Assembly (NCBI GenBank): GCA_023653785.1
Contig: JAMKCH010010146.1
Location: 167,930 to 231,929 of the forward strand
DNA from: Ophioderma brevispina
Lineage: Eukaryota > Echinodermata > Ophiuroidea > Amphilepidida > Ophiodermatidae
Reading direction: 5' to 3'
Length of the DNA: 64,000 nt
Of this stretch, positions 1 through 10,570 are shown piece by piece. Every line of letters begins with the position of its first letter. Within the stretch, counting starts at the first letter, position 1. A model generated the notes under the pieces. That model searched no databases and was not told where the DNA came from. It saw nothing but the letters and a program-made list of their open reading frames with translations. A program made the translations under genes and the position numbers.

Positions 1-59
1 TATCATTTAAGGGCTCATAATGTATCCTCTGCCGACAAAATTAAAATAATGGGCTTGGC

Positions 60-727
60 AGCGCCTCACACTTTATATAGTTTTTCCTAGGGGTCAGGGT
101 TAGTGCGGGTGGTGGATGTGAGGCGGCTGTGACAGCCAGAGTGAGGTATGGGTGGGTGAAGTTTAGTGGGTGAAGTTTAGAGAATGTGGAGAGTTGTTAC
201 ATGGGAGAAGATTTCCTTTGAAGATGAAAGGGATGGTGTACAAGAGTTGTGTGAGGTCAGTGATGCTGTATGGGAGTGAGACATGGTGCCTGAGTGAAAA
301 TGAGATGGGGATTTTGAGAAGGACAGAGAGAGCAATGATGAGAGCAATGTGTGGTGTGAAATTGATGGATAGGAGGGGGACTGAGGATTTGATGCAGATG
401 TTGGGTTTGGAAGAGGCGGCTGACCGACTGGCGAAGGTGAATGGTGTAAGATGGTATGGGCACGTGCTGAGGAAGGATGAGGAGCAAGTTTTAAAAAGAG
501 CTTTTGAGTCGAGGTGGGTGGTTTGAGGAAGAGGGGTCGACCAAAGAGGACATGGAGGAAGCAAGTGGAGGAGGAGAGTAGGAGGGTTGGGTTTATGATG
601 GGATGCATTGACTCTGTTAAGTGGAAGGAGGGAGTAAGGGCGATTGTAGGAATGTGAGGTGAATCCGGCCACCCCCGGTCACGGGGACAAAACCGGATTT
701 AAAACTTTGGTTTTACTACTACTACGA
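60..727 (+). pseudogene. 3' end of a non-LTR retrotransposon (LINE) ORF2, frame-broken
   Basis: This is the C-terminal tail of a LINE reverse-transcriptase polyprotein. The open frame at 170-526 carries the post-RT block with the motif VMLYGSETWCL, followed by RRTERAMMRAM and WYGHVLR. After the stop at 524-526 the same protein continues in the next frame at 508-657 with GRPKRTWRKQVEEE and VKWKEGVRAI, then a genuine stop. Upstream sequence (about 100-165) continues the protein in a third frame. The break there coincides with an exact 14-base tandem duplication at 153-166 and 167-180. The element ends in a short (TAC)n tail at about 712-726, as expected for target-primed insertion. The upstream RT domain is absent, so this is a 5'-truncated dead copy. 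The clade was not assigned. Confidence 0.85.
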
Positions 728-891
728 CCTCGGACACATTGTTCGCCCATAAATGACACTGCATCACCCTCTATCTCGTAATTGAATACCCTAGTCTTAC
801 CCTGACGAAAAATGGCAGACACCGTATCACACCCTGACATAGCATGAGAACCATTAGGTGGATCTTTGGTACCTAGCATCCTGAATATCAT
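679..891 (-). pseudogene. Inverted fragment of a multicopy CXC-family ORF (GCD motif)
   Basis: On the minus strand this open frame contains HAMSGCDTVSAIFRQGK. That resembles the H-A-x-x-G-C-D-T-x-S...G-K block of a large uncharacterised ORF family that is repeated in many marine-invertebrate genomes. The same block recurs on the plus strand at about 1494-1560, in better context. The piece is therefore inverted relative to the rest of the copy at 960-2090. It has no upstream or downstream partners on the minus strand and ends against the LINE tail. It is a rearranged fragment, not a gene. Confidence 0.55.
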
Positions 892-959
892 AATGTGGAA
901 AACTGTTACAGCCTTGCTGCGTCATTACATTAACATATTTGTAGAATCACTTGCTCGAG

Positions 960-2090
960 TCTGTTTGACACCTATACCAGCCATTGGTGAAATCCTTCAC
1001 CCAGCAATCCAAGCTTCCAGGGATATATGGCAGCAGGATGTCCACGAAGGTTGCGGAACAGCCACGGTGAGCCAGAGGATGGCCTTTTTGTCATAGATGG
1101 TGGACATCAGCTTCATCCAGTTGCATGGCTCAAACCATCCACGTATGTCAGGCCTATGTTTCATACATCCTGAAGAATTATGGTGATGGTTCGACAGTTG
1201 TTTTCGATAGATATGGCAGTGGGATGTCCATGAAGGCTGCGGAACAGGCACAGCGAGCCCAAAAGGGAACATCTCGAGACACATATTTGAGGAAAGCGCA
1301 CCAACAACCACTAGCCAGGAATCATTCTTGTAATAGTACAATGATATTAACATAAGATTCATTCAACTTCTGCCTGAGAAATTGCTAATGGCTGGCTAAC
1401 ATCCGTGTCAAACTTAAAACAGGCCGACAGTTTCAACAGCCTTTGCTGTAGCAGAGGCAGAGAAGATTCCAATAGTTGTACTTTTCATGCGGTTCCTTCA
1501 TGCGGTGACCGGTCTGATATTGTGTCTTTTTTTCGTCAAGGTAAGACTAAGGCATTCAATTAGTTACACAAGATACTTTACAAACAGTGAAAGTACTCCC
1601 GGGGATGTGGAGAGTTGGGGAAGCCTTTATTTTGAAACTTTACGGGACCAGCAGCTTTGACCGACTCGCTCAGCAAATATTGTCCCATTGCGTACAAAAG
1701 AGCAGTTGGTCCCATTTTCTTTAACATGTTCAAGTTCGAAATTTCAGCCAGCCTCCAACAAATGCTGCACCATAACAACATTCAAACTCCACTTATCACA
1801 CAGTTCAACAGTGTATGAGCAATAATCTGCCTCCACAGAATGGGAGTGGTGCTTACAAGACGGACCACTTCTGCCTGTGTAGAAATGGCCATTCCTGTTG
1901 CAACTGACACCGTGCTTAACATAGTAGTAATCATGTGGGTAAAAACCTGATGGTTGCAGCAATATGACTTGCAATTGCCAAAAAAATTGCATTCTTATGT
2001 ACTTCGATGTGCAATAAATACAGCGGCCAGTCATGTCAAAACACAAGCACCAGCTGATGATGATGATGATGATGATGATAATAAGGACTA
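960..2090 (+). pseudogene. Degenerate multicopy ORF ending in a CXC (tesmin/TSO1-like) cysteine cluster
   Basis: Several blocks appear in family order on the plus strand, in shifting frames. STVVFDRYGSG lies at about 1188-1225. HAVTG-SDIVSFFRQGKTKAFN lies at about 1494-1560. An ILKLYG block lies near 1631-1650. LPPT-like NFSQPPTNAAP, then STYHTVQQ and NNLPPQNGSG, lie at 1735-1855. A cysteine cluster follows (GCSNMTCNCQKNC at about 1952-1995, then CNKYSGQSCQN). The final acidic run is coded by (GAT)n at 2055-2078. In intact relatives known to me these blocks are one protein with a C-terminal CXC cluster. Here at least five frameshifts and stops break it. A second, more degraded copy of the VFD block lies at about 1018-1083. 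The function of the family is unknown to me. Confidence 0.6.
1018..1258 (+). repeat. Imperfect direct repeat of about 50 bp
   Basis: The segments at about 1021-1068 and 1207-1258 are about 80% alike. Both read as a GATATGGCAG-like start followed by GGATGTCCA, GAAGG and TGCGGAACAG. They duplicate the VFDxYGSG-coding block of the ORF family that surrounds them. Confidence 0.7.
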
Positions 2091-2093
2091 AGG

Positions 2094-2850
2094 AGGAAAT
2101 TTGCACCAACAGCTGTAAACTCAAATGATGAAGTTATAAGGACTGGAACAACAGGTATGGTGTACTATTTAAATGTATTGTGCACGTTTAAGGTATTTAC
2201 AAGTTATGGGACCTCTCGAAAACATATTGTATTACATTATTGGTAGCCTAAAACATACATTTGGACACTTGTCCAGATTTCTAACCGAACATAGCGGCCA
2301 TTTTGAGTAACTGTTTGGGCGCCATTTTGGTTTAGGCTATGTAGAAGCGTTTGCTTACCTTGGTAAGTTTTATTGGATGTCTTGTACATTAAAACGTATG
2401 ATTAGACACCTTTTTTACTTTTCATGCTAATCTAGAGGCAAAGTTATGATAAAAATAGGAAATGGCGGCCATTTTGGACGTCATCTTGGATTTTCAAAGT
2501 TCCACAAAGGGATTCTTGGGGACTTTTAGTATGTTATTCTAGACATATTCCTGGACCTATCCTGAAAAAATCGGCTTGTTATCAGCTATGTCCACCTTAT
2601 AACTAATGCTCTTGGCCTAATTAGCAATTTACCAATACAACTGTGCAAAAATCTCAGGATATTTGGAAAATTGGCGGCGCTCTTAAAAATGTGCTGTTAT
2701 TGCTTTAAATTATTTTTTGCGTCATATATAACAAGAAAAACTGAAGATAATAAAGCGAATACCAAAGAATTGTGTAATTGTAATAAACTTTAATTAAACA
2801 ATTTATTGGGTCGTAATAGAAACCTAAACTTCTTCATTAATTAATTAATG
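2094..2850. other. Non-coding stretch with repeated GGCGGCCATTTTGG motifs
   Basis: No gene seen. Between 2290 and 2480 the motif GCGGCCATTTTG or GCGCCATTTTGG occurs three times. The same kind of motif recurs in the degenerate repeat at 45.48-45.86 kb. No other structure recognised. Confidence 0.4.
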
Positions 2851-3715
2851 AGGGTGAACGGATTACTTGCTTATATGAAACCCCATTCGCAGCCTACAAC
2901 AACTCCAATAGCCTGTTCCTTTATCCAAACTCTCCGGATGAACTCCAAAAACTAACATAAGAATCAAAGAATAGCAACACCAGGGCACCCGATGACATTA
3001 CTAATAGTCTTTTGAAAAAATTCATCGCCATTTTTCTATTTTTTTAATTCCTCCTCTCTTGAATTTGGTATAGTTCCCAATCTACTAAATACATGTACGT
3101 ATCTTTAAGCAGTGACAAGCACGATTTTTCAAACTATAGGCCTATATCAATACGCCCATAAATTGTTGAATTGCTTGAAAAAAGTTGTTTATATTCGTAT
3201 TTATAATTTCATATAAACAAAGCACAGTATACTAACCCCTCATCAATTTGGTTTTAGGCCTAAACGTTCTTAACATATATGGCTATAAATGAACTCTATT
3301 GCAAAAAAAATGAATACTGAAAAACTGCCGAAAACTTTGATAACCAGCTTCATACAATTGGTATATTCCTGGATCTCAATAAGGCCTTTGGCACCATAAA
3401 ACATGATACTCCTCTATAAACAAAATTAATACGGTGTCAGGGGTGTTGCTAATGACTGGATTAAGAAGTACCTAAAAGAAAAACCAGCTTCTATCACTTG
3501 TGGACTCCCCATGGCTCTATTTTAGGGCCACGTCTGTTTTTTCTATATATTAACGAACGTCCGCTTTGTTCTAAAATACCTCATTTTATTCTGTTCGCGA
3601 AAGACACAAATATACTTTTCTCCCACCCTAATCCCGATGCACTTAAAAAAATTATCAATGATGAACTTATAGTTATTTCTAACTGGTTCAAATTAAATGT
3701 TGAAAAGGCGTAATA
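2850..3715 (+). pseudogene. LINE reverse transcriptase, 5' part of an interrupted copy
   Basis: This is the RT domain of a Jockey/CR1-type LINE, read in several frames. KNSNTRAPDDIT precedes HDFSNYRPIS (about 3120). TIGIFLDLNKAFGTIKHD lies at 3350-3405. The open frame at 3498-3713 carries CGLPMGSILGPRLFFLYINE, then HFILFAKDTNILFSHPNPDAL and ISNWFKLNVEKA. In active RTs the catalytic box is F/Y-A-D-D; here it reads FAKD, so a catalytic aspartate is replaced by lysine. The ORF is cut after VEKA by the element at 3716-4382 and resumes at 4383. It is a dead copy. Confidence 0.85.
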
Positions 3716-4382
3716 ATCGTCATGTGAGTTCAACAAAGTCGTATTTACATTTTCATGATTTTACAGGAGAAGCATTTTTGTATTTCATTTAGTTGTGAGT
3801 TTTCGATCATAAATATTTATAACGATGAATTTTTTTTTTAAATATAGGGCCTATTAAAATGTTGATTTCCCACTTACGTCGATTTTAGCTAATTAAAATG
3901 TGGCGTATTTAAACCAACAGCGACAGCGCATGATTTTCACGTGTAGTTCAACTTTATCTACCAGTTGCACTCAACGGAAATTCATTTTTTGAGTGCAACA
4001 AGGTCGTATCTACACCTAATTAGACCTAATTAGCCTAATAACTCTACAATAAATTGAGCTTTATACTTGAAATATATGTTAAATTATGCGTATTCATTTA
4101 CTATTGTATAATTTGCTAATTAAAGTGGCGTAACTAACAACGCATGGTATTCACGTGTAGTGCAACATTATCTACCAGTTGTTCTCAACAGAAATTCATT
4201 GCAACAAGGTCGTATCTATACCTAAGTAGGCCTAATTAGCCTAATAACTCTGCAATAAATTGAGACTCTCATTTGAAATGTATATCGAATTATGCGTAAT
4301 GACCTACTTTTTCACAATATATAAAAAAAACTCAAATTCACCAAAAATCTCGGTTAAGACTTTGTTGCACTCACGTGACGAT
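3716..4382. mobile_element. Non-autonomous TIR element (MITE) inserted in the LINE ORF
   Basis: The ends are inverted repeats of about 26 bp: ATCGTCATGTGAGTTCAAC at the left, and the complement of ATCGTCACGTGAGTGCAAC at the right. There is no open frame. Internally a segment of about 190 bp is duplicated in tandem (about 3890-4080 and 4125-4300, each with CACGTGTAGT, CTACCAGTTG and CAACAAGGTCGTATCTA). LINE coding sequence flanks it on both sides (NVEKA before, FKNKYNN and TTEFLGILID after), so the insertion point is clear. The superfamily was not determined. Confidence 0.8.
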
Positions 4383-5170
4383 ATGACTTTTAAAAATAAA
4401 TACAATAATTAACCAGATATAATAATTGTCCTAACTACTGAATTCCTTGGTATTCTTATTGACAATAGTCTGTCTTGGAATTCAAAAATTATCTCCAACA
4501 TTTATAATGCAATGGAGTTATTGGTAAAGTTACACCCTTTCTCCCTCAAATTCACTTTATACTCTTTATAATTGTCTTATTTTACCTTACATTTCATATG
4601 GAGCTATGGCTTGGGCTGATGCTAACAATACAGGTCTGGAATAGGTCTTCCTACTGCAGAAAAAGAGTTATTAGGACATGTACCAACTCTCTGTGGTTCG
4701 TACATACAGACCCACATTTTCATCGCTTAAAATCTTAAGGATCCATGATATCTATAGGCTCCAACTAGCTATCAATTTAACCATAACCTACTGCCAAATA
4801 ATATTTTGATTTGATCTTCAATTTCCATAGTGACACTCGCCATTAAGAGACCAGGCATGTCAATATCCCTCGCATGGTGCTGAGTAATAAGATACCAAAA
4901 TTGTACGGTCCCCTGCTTTGGTCTAAATTACCATCTCACCTAAAAATTGTTTCTTTCAAAACAAACATGAGAAAAAATGTGATCAGCCCTTTCTAATTTC
5001 TTATCTTTTCCCCTCCCAACTTCTATTCTTCCTTTATCTAATAGTTGGATTATAATATATTATTTGTAAATTATATCGTACTCTTCATATTGTTTTGTAA
5101 CTTGTGGCCTGTTCTTGAATTTTATTGTTACTTCGTTTGCATGAGAGATAGGCAAGCGGGACGACCCTGA
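4383..5170 (+). pseudogene. LINE ORF2 C-terminal part (continuation after MITE)
   Basis: This continues the LINE from 2850-3715: TTEFLGILIDNSLSWNSKI at about 4436-4490, an ISYGAMAWADANNTG block near 4590-4630, then LLQKRVIRTCTNS and a region matching the usual LINE tail. Frames shift repeatedly. From about 4631 the sequence is also present at 8666 onward, so this part is the start of a tandem duplication. Confidence 0.75.
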
Positions 5171-6518
5171 AAAGAGGCTTATTTAACAAAAAAGCGGCAA
5201 TATGGCCACAACATCAAAATTTTGTGTTATATCGAAAATATAGTGTTTGAAGTTATTGGAAGTGAAATCTGCAATAATTTGCTCATGTAGAACAATAGAT
5301 ATGCTAATTTTTGCATACAATATGCATACGAAATTAGGTATGCACGATTTTGCATAAAAATAGCTATAACTTTATCAATTACAGAGCTAAACGATCTCGT
5401 TTCTTTTTTAATAATTAGCCAATGATCTACCAAACTTAATTAGTAAGAAAACTGACACTAATCTCTTTGATATAAGTATGTAACAGGTGTCGATATTTTC
5501 AGATTTTTACATATTTTTGTGATTTTAGATGCTATTTTTACTTAAATACAGTTTTTTTATACATACAATTATATGTCCATTCTTCTTGATAATATCTATT
5601 CTAGAACATTTTTTGAATACGTTGAGGCATTTGAAGTGTTTTGGTTGAATTTCAAGCCGAGAAAATGCTTCGTTTTCTCATATGCAGAATCCAAATCTAC
5701 ATTTTTACTGATCTGCGAGGCGTAACAACTACGCATTGGGTTCCTTATTGATCGGTCCGTCAGTGTTGCCCCTGAACATTGGAGGGGTTTTCGGCTGTGA
5801 AGCAAAATCACATATACACCGAAAAACGAAAAGAAGTTAAATGAAACTCGTCAACCAACTTGGTTTGTTCGCTATCAAACTTGACATTTTGCAAGCGTTG
5901 AATGAATAAGATTCAAAGTGGGACTTGGGGGAGCGGGCGATAGAAGCGTCCGACCCTCCCCACATATCCCAACAGTTTATAAAAGGTCATACCATGCTGT
6001 TTGTAATCGTATTTAAAGTAAATAACGGGATTTCAATGAGATTTAAAAAAATACATAAGGCCGTTGTTTATTGGCATTGAAAATTTAGTTTCAAGGATGA
6101 ACTTAATCTTTCAAATTAAAACATTTGGTCCAAATATGATATTATCATGAAGAATGATAGGAATCATACCAACGGCAAACAAACAATAACCACAAACAAA
6201 CAATTAAATTGTTAATTAACCTCGTACACACTAACCAATGGTCCCTTAGAACCTTTTTTGTCCTCTATATAGAACGCTCAAGAATGGAACCCTCAAAAAT
6301 CGGTTCTTAAAAATTTGAGAACCGGCACAAAAGGTTCCTAATAGACAAGTTTAGAACCTCTTTAGCACTTTTTTTCTTGGTAAGAGTGGAAAGGGAGTAG
6401 ACTCTTTGAAAAATGGGGAATCTGCGAAAAGATGAAGAAACATGCTCCGGATTTCTTCGCACCGGACGTGTTGGGGCCGGGCTGGCACGGGGACAATAAG
6501 ACTTGCTATACAGGAAAT
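5170..6518. other. Non-coding flank between LINE end and LTR (copy 1)
   Basis: No gene. The interval holds a stretch related to 26.53-26.72 kb (inverted there). At 6301-6324 a short hairpin CGGTTCT...AGAACCG lies inside a GGTTCTTAAA/GAGAACC-rich patch. It is repeated in the second copy at about 9245-10570. Confidence 0.6.
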
Positions 6519-7617
6519 TGGTTCAGCCCCAAGAATTAGCAATGACTTATTTCATTTTGAGTAGATTAAAGTCACTAAATAGCACATAAATATTGTAACT
6601 TAGTCTAAGTACATGATATAAAAATATACCTGGATTGTGTGCATAACTGGTGGGTGTAAAGCAAATAGAATGAAGATCTCAGAAGAGCTCATAAAAGCGG
6701 GGAAACTTCTGGAATTACCTGGACCTTAGTGATTCATTTAGAATGTCTCATCTACTGAACTTCTCTGAATCATAGGTTGCGCACTGCCTGCATAATTACA
6801 CAGTCAGTTAGTAGCTGCTATGAAATCTTAAATCTATGCAGTACATATGGAATAATAGAGGCATTTCCAAATTAGGAGGTATTACATATTTTAGAGCACA
6901 TACTCATTATAGAGGGACCAGATCCTTTCTAAGTATTGTTTGATGAGATTATAAAGCCCTGGTGAGAGAAGATTAATCAGAGTACATACCATCATGCGCT
7001 CAAGTATTAGCAGAGTCTAGTGCCACTTAGTTTGCTTCAAGTTGTCAACGACTAATCGCAAGCAAACATGTCTTCCTATAGTGGACATTGTCCATAGTAG
7101 TCACAGCTCCATCAGTTTTCGTCCGATTGGTGGTAGAGCCGTGTTCGTTCCTATTTCGTGGCCTCCTGAGTTATCCAAGGATCAACAAGCTACAGCACTT
7201 TGGACTTTATATTTAGTCGACCTCCGAGCTTCTGGAATCATAAGGAGCTGGTTTTCTTTCAGTAAGGACAAGTCGTCCGTGGACACGTCCCACTATTGAA
7301 TTGGAGTTTTGCCCTGGAATATTCGCCAGGGCTCTTTGCAAGTTCGGCATCTAAATTGTAATCTTGCTGCAGCCCGCGTCGCGGCACACACCAGTAGTAA
7401 GTTTTAGTAGTTCGTTAATTAACGACTTTTATTATAGATTGATCTTGATTATTGATACCTAATCGGTTTGCAATGAGATTATTTTAAACACACAATTGAA
7501 AATAAATACTTTGTTCTAAAATTTGTAATCAAGTTTCACAGGGTTTGTCTAGTAGTTATTCGAGTTTGAAATCCGTAATTTTTGAGGTGGTCTTGGCCTT
7601 GGTCAGGTGACCGGACA
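6519..7617 (+). mobile_element. Gmr1-type Ty3/gypsy LTR, first copy
   Basis: This is collinear with the LTR at 17541-18649 and with 10571-12181. The left end lies at GGTTCAGCCCCAAG (TG-like start); the right end is ...GGTGACCGGACA. It is followed by a primer-binding site and then gag, so it is a 5' LTR. The open frame at 7042-7299 lies inside the LTR and has no counterpart in the other two copies, so it is chance. Confidence 0.85.
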
Positions 7618-7621
7618 AAAG

Positions 7622-7642
7622 TTGGGGCTCGAGTCCGGATAC
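7622..7642 (+). promoter_or_regulatory. Primer-binding site of the first LTR copy
   Basis: TTGGGGCTCGAGTCCGGAT directly follows the LTR. It is complementary to the 3' CCA end of a tRNA. The T-stem and acceptor pattern looks closest to tRNA-Pro, which is an inference. The copy at 12185 has five G's and one different base. Confidence 0.65.
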
Positions 7643-7748
7643 ACTGTAAAAAAAAAAATACAGTTAAAATATTGAACAAATTTTGATTTGTGTTTAATTT
7701 TGATATCGGCTATATATTGTTATTTTGTGACGGAAGTGTTTATACACT

Positions 7749-8665
7749 ATGGGCTTTTAACGCAGAGAGTTTGTCAACGATTTACTGGGAGAAGTTTGAT
7801 TTCTCAAAAACCAGATTTAATGGAATTGGGCCAAGTAAGTATGGATGGAATTAGCATTATATGAGAAAACAGTTTAATTAAAACAGTTGATAACCCATCT
7901 TGTGGAAGAAGATTTTTGTTAGATGAGGGATGTTTGGAGAACTTAGTTGAAATTCAGTATGTGTCAGATAGTGCTTTGAAAATGAAAAACAGTTGGAGAT
8001 GCAAGTGCAATTAGAAATGGCCAAATTACAAAATGCAAGAGAAAGAGAAAGAATACACGATATGTTGGGTTTTATGAACACAAAATTAGTAAAAGGAGGA
8101 AAGGGAAGGCAATATACGGTTTGTCTTTAGAGCGGGAGTTAGAGAAGGAAAAAACCTTGAATTAAAAAGGCACTAAAACAGGAACTAGATGCCACATTAC
8201 AATGGAACAAAAAATGAAGAAAATGACGATTAAAAATGGAACAAAAATACAATCAGATGGTTCAATGGAGGAAAGATGAAGTTGGGCAGAAATTGAAGGC
8301 AAAACAAATTAGAAAGAACAAAAAAGTTATAAAAGGGCACATCAGGCTCCTCCACTCAGGTTTCTGCTGCCACCAGAAAACATCAAATAGTTCCCACATT
8401 TAGGGAAACAGTAAGTTGACAAGTATTTTTTGCACTTCGAGAAGATTGCCGAAAGCATTAAGTGGCCTAAGAAAGAGCAATGGACCACATTGCTTCCGAT
8501 GTTTTTTATTGGGAAATTCTAGAGAGATTCTACTCGTCCTATCCAGATGGATCAGTGCAGTTGATTTGAAGTAGTAAAGCAAGTCTTTCTTAAGGCCTAT
8601 GAGTTAGTGCCTTAGGCGTATAGGCAAAATTTCGGAGTGCTAAAAAACTTGCAGATCCAACACTA
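7749..8665 (+). pseudogene. gag fragment of the first LTR-element copy
   Basis: The ATG at 7749 corresponds to the ATG at 12321 in the second copy, but frames break within a few codons. The capsid block (GETV-like leader, FRET..., KYFLHFEKIAES...) falls at about 8398-8470. The fragment ends at the duplication junction near 8665, before the capsid block is complete. Protease, integrase and RT are all missing from this copy. Confidence 0.7.
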
Positions 8666-9245
8666 CAGGTCTGGAATAGGTCTTCCTACTGGGCAGAAAA
8701 AGAGTTATTAGGACATGTACCAACTCTCTGTGGTTCGTACATAAAGACCCCATTTCATCGCTTTAAAAATCTTAAGGGATCCATGATATCTATAGGCTCC
8801 AACTAGCTATCAATGTTAACCATAACCTACTGCCAAATAATATTTGATTTGATCTTCAATTGCCATAGTGACACTCGCCATTAAGAGACCAGGCATGTCA
8901 ATATTCCCTCGCATGGTGCTGAGTAATAAGATACCAAAATTGTACGGTCTCCCCTGCTTTGGTAAATTACCATCTCTACTAAAAAATTGTTTCTTTCAAA
9001 AAACAAAACATGAGAAAAAAGTATCAGCCATTTCTAAATTCTTATCTTTCCACTTCCCCAACTTCTATTCGGTCTTATCTAATAGTTGGATTATAATTGT
9101 ATTATTGTAAATTATATCGTACTATCATATTGTTTGTTAACTTGTGGCCTTGTTCTTGAAATTTATTGTTACTTCGTTTGCATGAGATGATAGGCAAGCT
9201 GGACGACCCTGAATGAAAAGAGGACTGATTTAACAAAAAAAGCGG
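8666..9245 (+). pseudogene. Second copy of the LINE 3' end
   Basis: This repeats 4631-5170, including the LRDQACQ- and RMVLSNKIPKL-type tail block (open at 8868-9110). Many one-base indels separate it from copy 1. Only the C-terminal part is present, because the tandem duplication begins inside the LINE. Confidence 0.8.
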
Positions 9246-10570
9246 GCCAATATGGCCACAACATCAAATTTGTGTTATATCGAAAATATGTGATTTGAAG
9301 TTATTGAAGTGAAATCTGCATAATTGCTCCATGTAGAACAATAGATATAGGCTAATTGCATACAATATGCTACGAAAATTAGGTATGGCACGTATTTGCA
9401 GGAAAAATAGCTATAACCTTTATCAATTAAAGAGCTATCGAATCTCGTTTCTTTTTAATAATTTAGCCAATGAATGCTACCCAACTATTAATAGTAAGAA
9501 AAAATGACATAATCTCTTTTGTTATAAGTATGTAAAGGTCGATATTTTACAGATTTTTACATATTTTTGTGATTTTAGATGCTATTTTTACTTAGAAAAG
9601 TTTTTTATACATAAATTATATTGTACATCTCTTGATAATTATATTCTATAACATTTTTCAATAACGGTGAGCATTTGAGTGTTTTGGTTGAATTCAGCGA
9701 GAAAAGCTTCGTTTCATTGTGGCCTGAAATCCAAAAATCTACATTTTTTACTGATCTGCGAGCGTAACAACTACCGCATTGGGTTCCTTATGATCGCGCC
9801 GCAGTGTTGCCCTGAACAATTGAGGGGTTCGGCTGTGTGAAGCAATAAATTCACATATACAACCGGACAAACGAAAAGAAGAAAGAACTCGTCAACCAAT
9901 GGTGCGCTATAAAAATTGACATTTGCAAGGCTAATGAATAAGACTCAAAGTGGGACCTTTGGAGGAGCGGGCGATAGAAGCGTCCGAAGCTCCCCACATA
10001 TCCCAAAAGTTTATAAAAGGTCATAAAATGCTGTGTAATCGTATTGAGCAAGTAAAATACGGATTTCAATGAGATTTAAAAAAAATTAAAATAGGGCCGG
10101 TGTTATTGATTGAAATATTCTATGTTCAAGGATTTTTTAAATTATGCCTTTCAAATTAAACAATTTGTCAAAATATTATATTATTAGGACGAATGATAGG
10201 AAATAATATACCAAGGCAAACAAACAATAAACCCAAACAAACAAATTAAATTGTTAAATTAATCGTACACAATATAACAAAAATGGTATTTAGAAACCTT
10301 TTTTGTCCTCTATATAGAAGCTCAAGAAGGGAACCCTCAAAACCGGTCTTAAAAATTGAGACCCGGCACCAAAAAAAGGTTCCTAGAGGGACAAAGTTTT
10401 TCGAACCTCTTTAGCAATTTTTTCTTAGAGTAAGGGTGAAAGGGAGTAGAATCTTTTGAAAAAAATGGGGGAAATCTGCGAAAAAGAGAAGAAGAAGAAA
10501 CATGCTCCGGATTTCTTTAGACCGGACTTTGGCCCGGGCACGGGGACAATAAGACTGCTATACAGGAAAC
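9245..10570. other. Non-coding flank between LINE end and LTR (copy 2)
   Basis: No gene. It repeats 5170-6518 with scattered indels. The small open frames at 9851-10069 and 10456-10674 do not coincide with frames in copy 1. Confidence 0.6.

Larger units (their letters stand above)
4631..8665. repeat. Tandem segmental duplication, copy 1
   Basis: The segment contains the LINE 3' end, about 1.3 kb of flank, an LTR, a PBS and the start of gag. It is followed directly by the same series at 8666-13255. Copy 1 stops within gag at about 8665, where sequence equivalent to 4631 (ACAGGTCTGGAAT) begins again. The copies are collinear but differ by many one-base indels and by a purine-rich insertion in copy 2. 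This is either a real tandem duplication or an assembly join of two versions of one locus. Confidence 0.85.

Noticed and set aside
163..672. Long minus-strand frames of 169 and 143 codons opposite the LINE tail
   Set aside because: They are antisense shadows of the LINE coding sequence, which is recognisable on the plus strand.
7042..7299. 85-codon plus-strand frame
   Set aside because: It lies inside an LTR and is not kept in the two sister LTRs.
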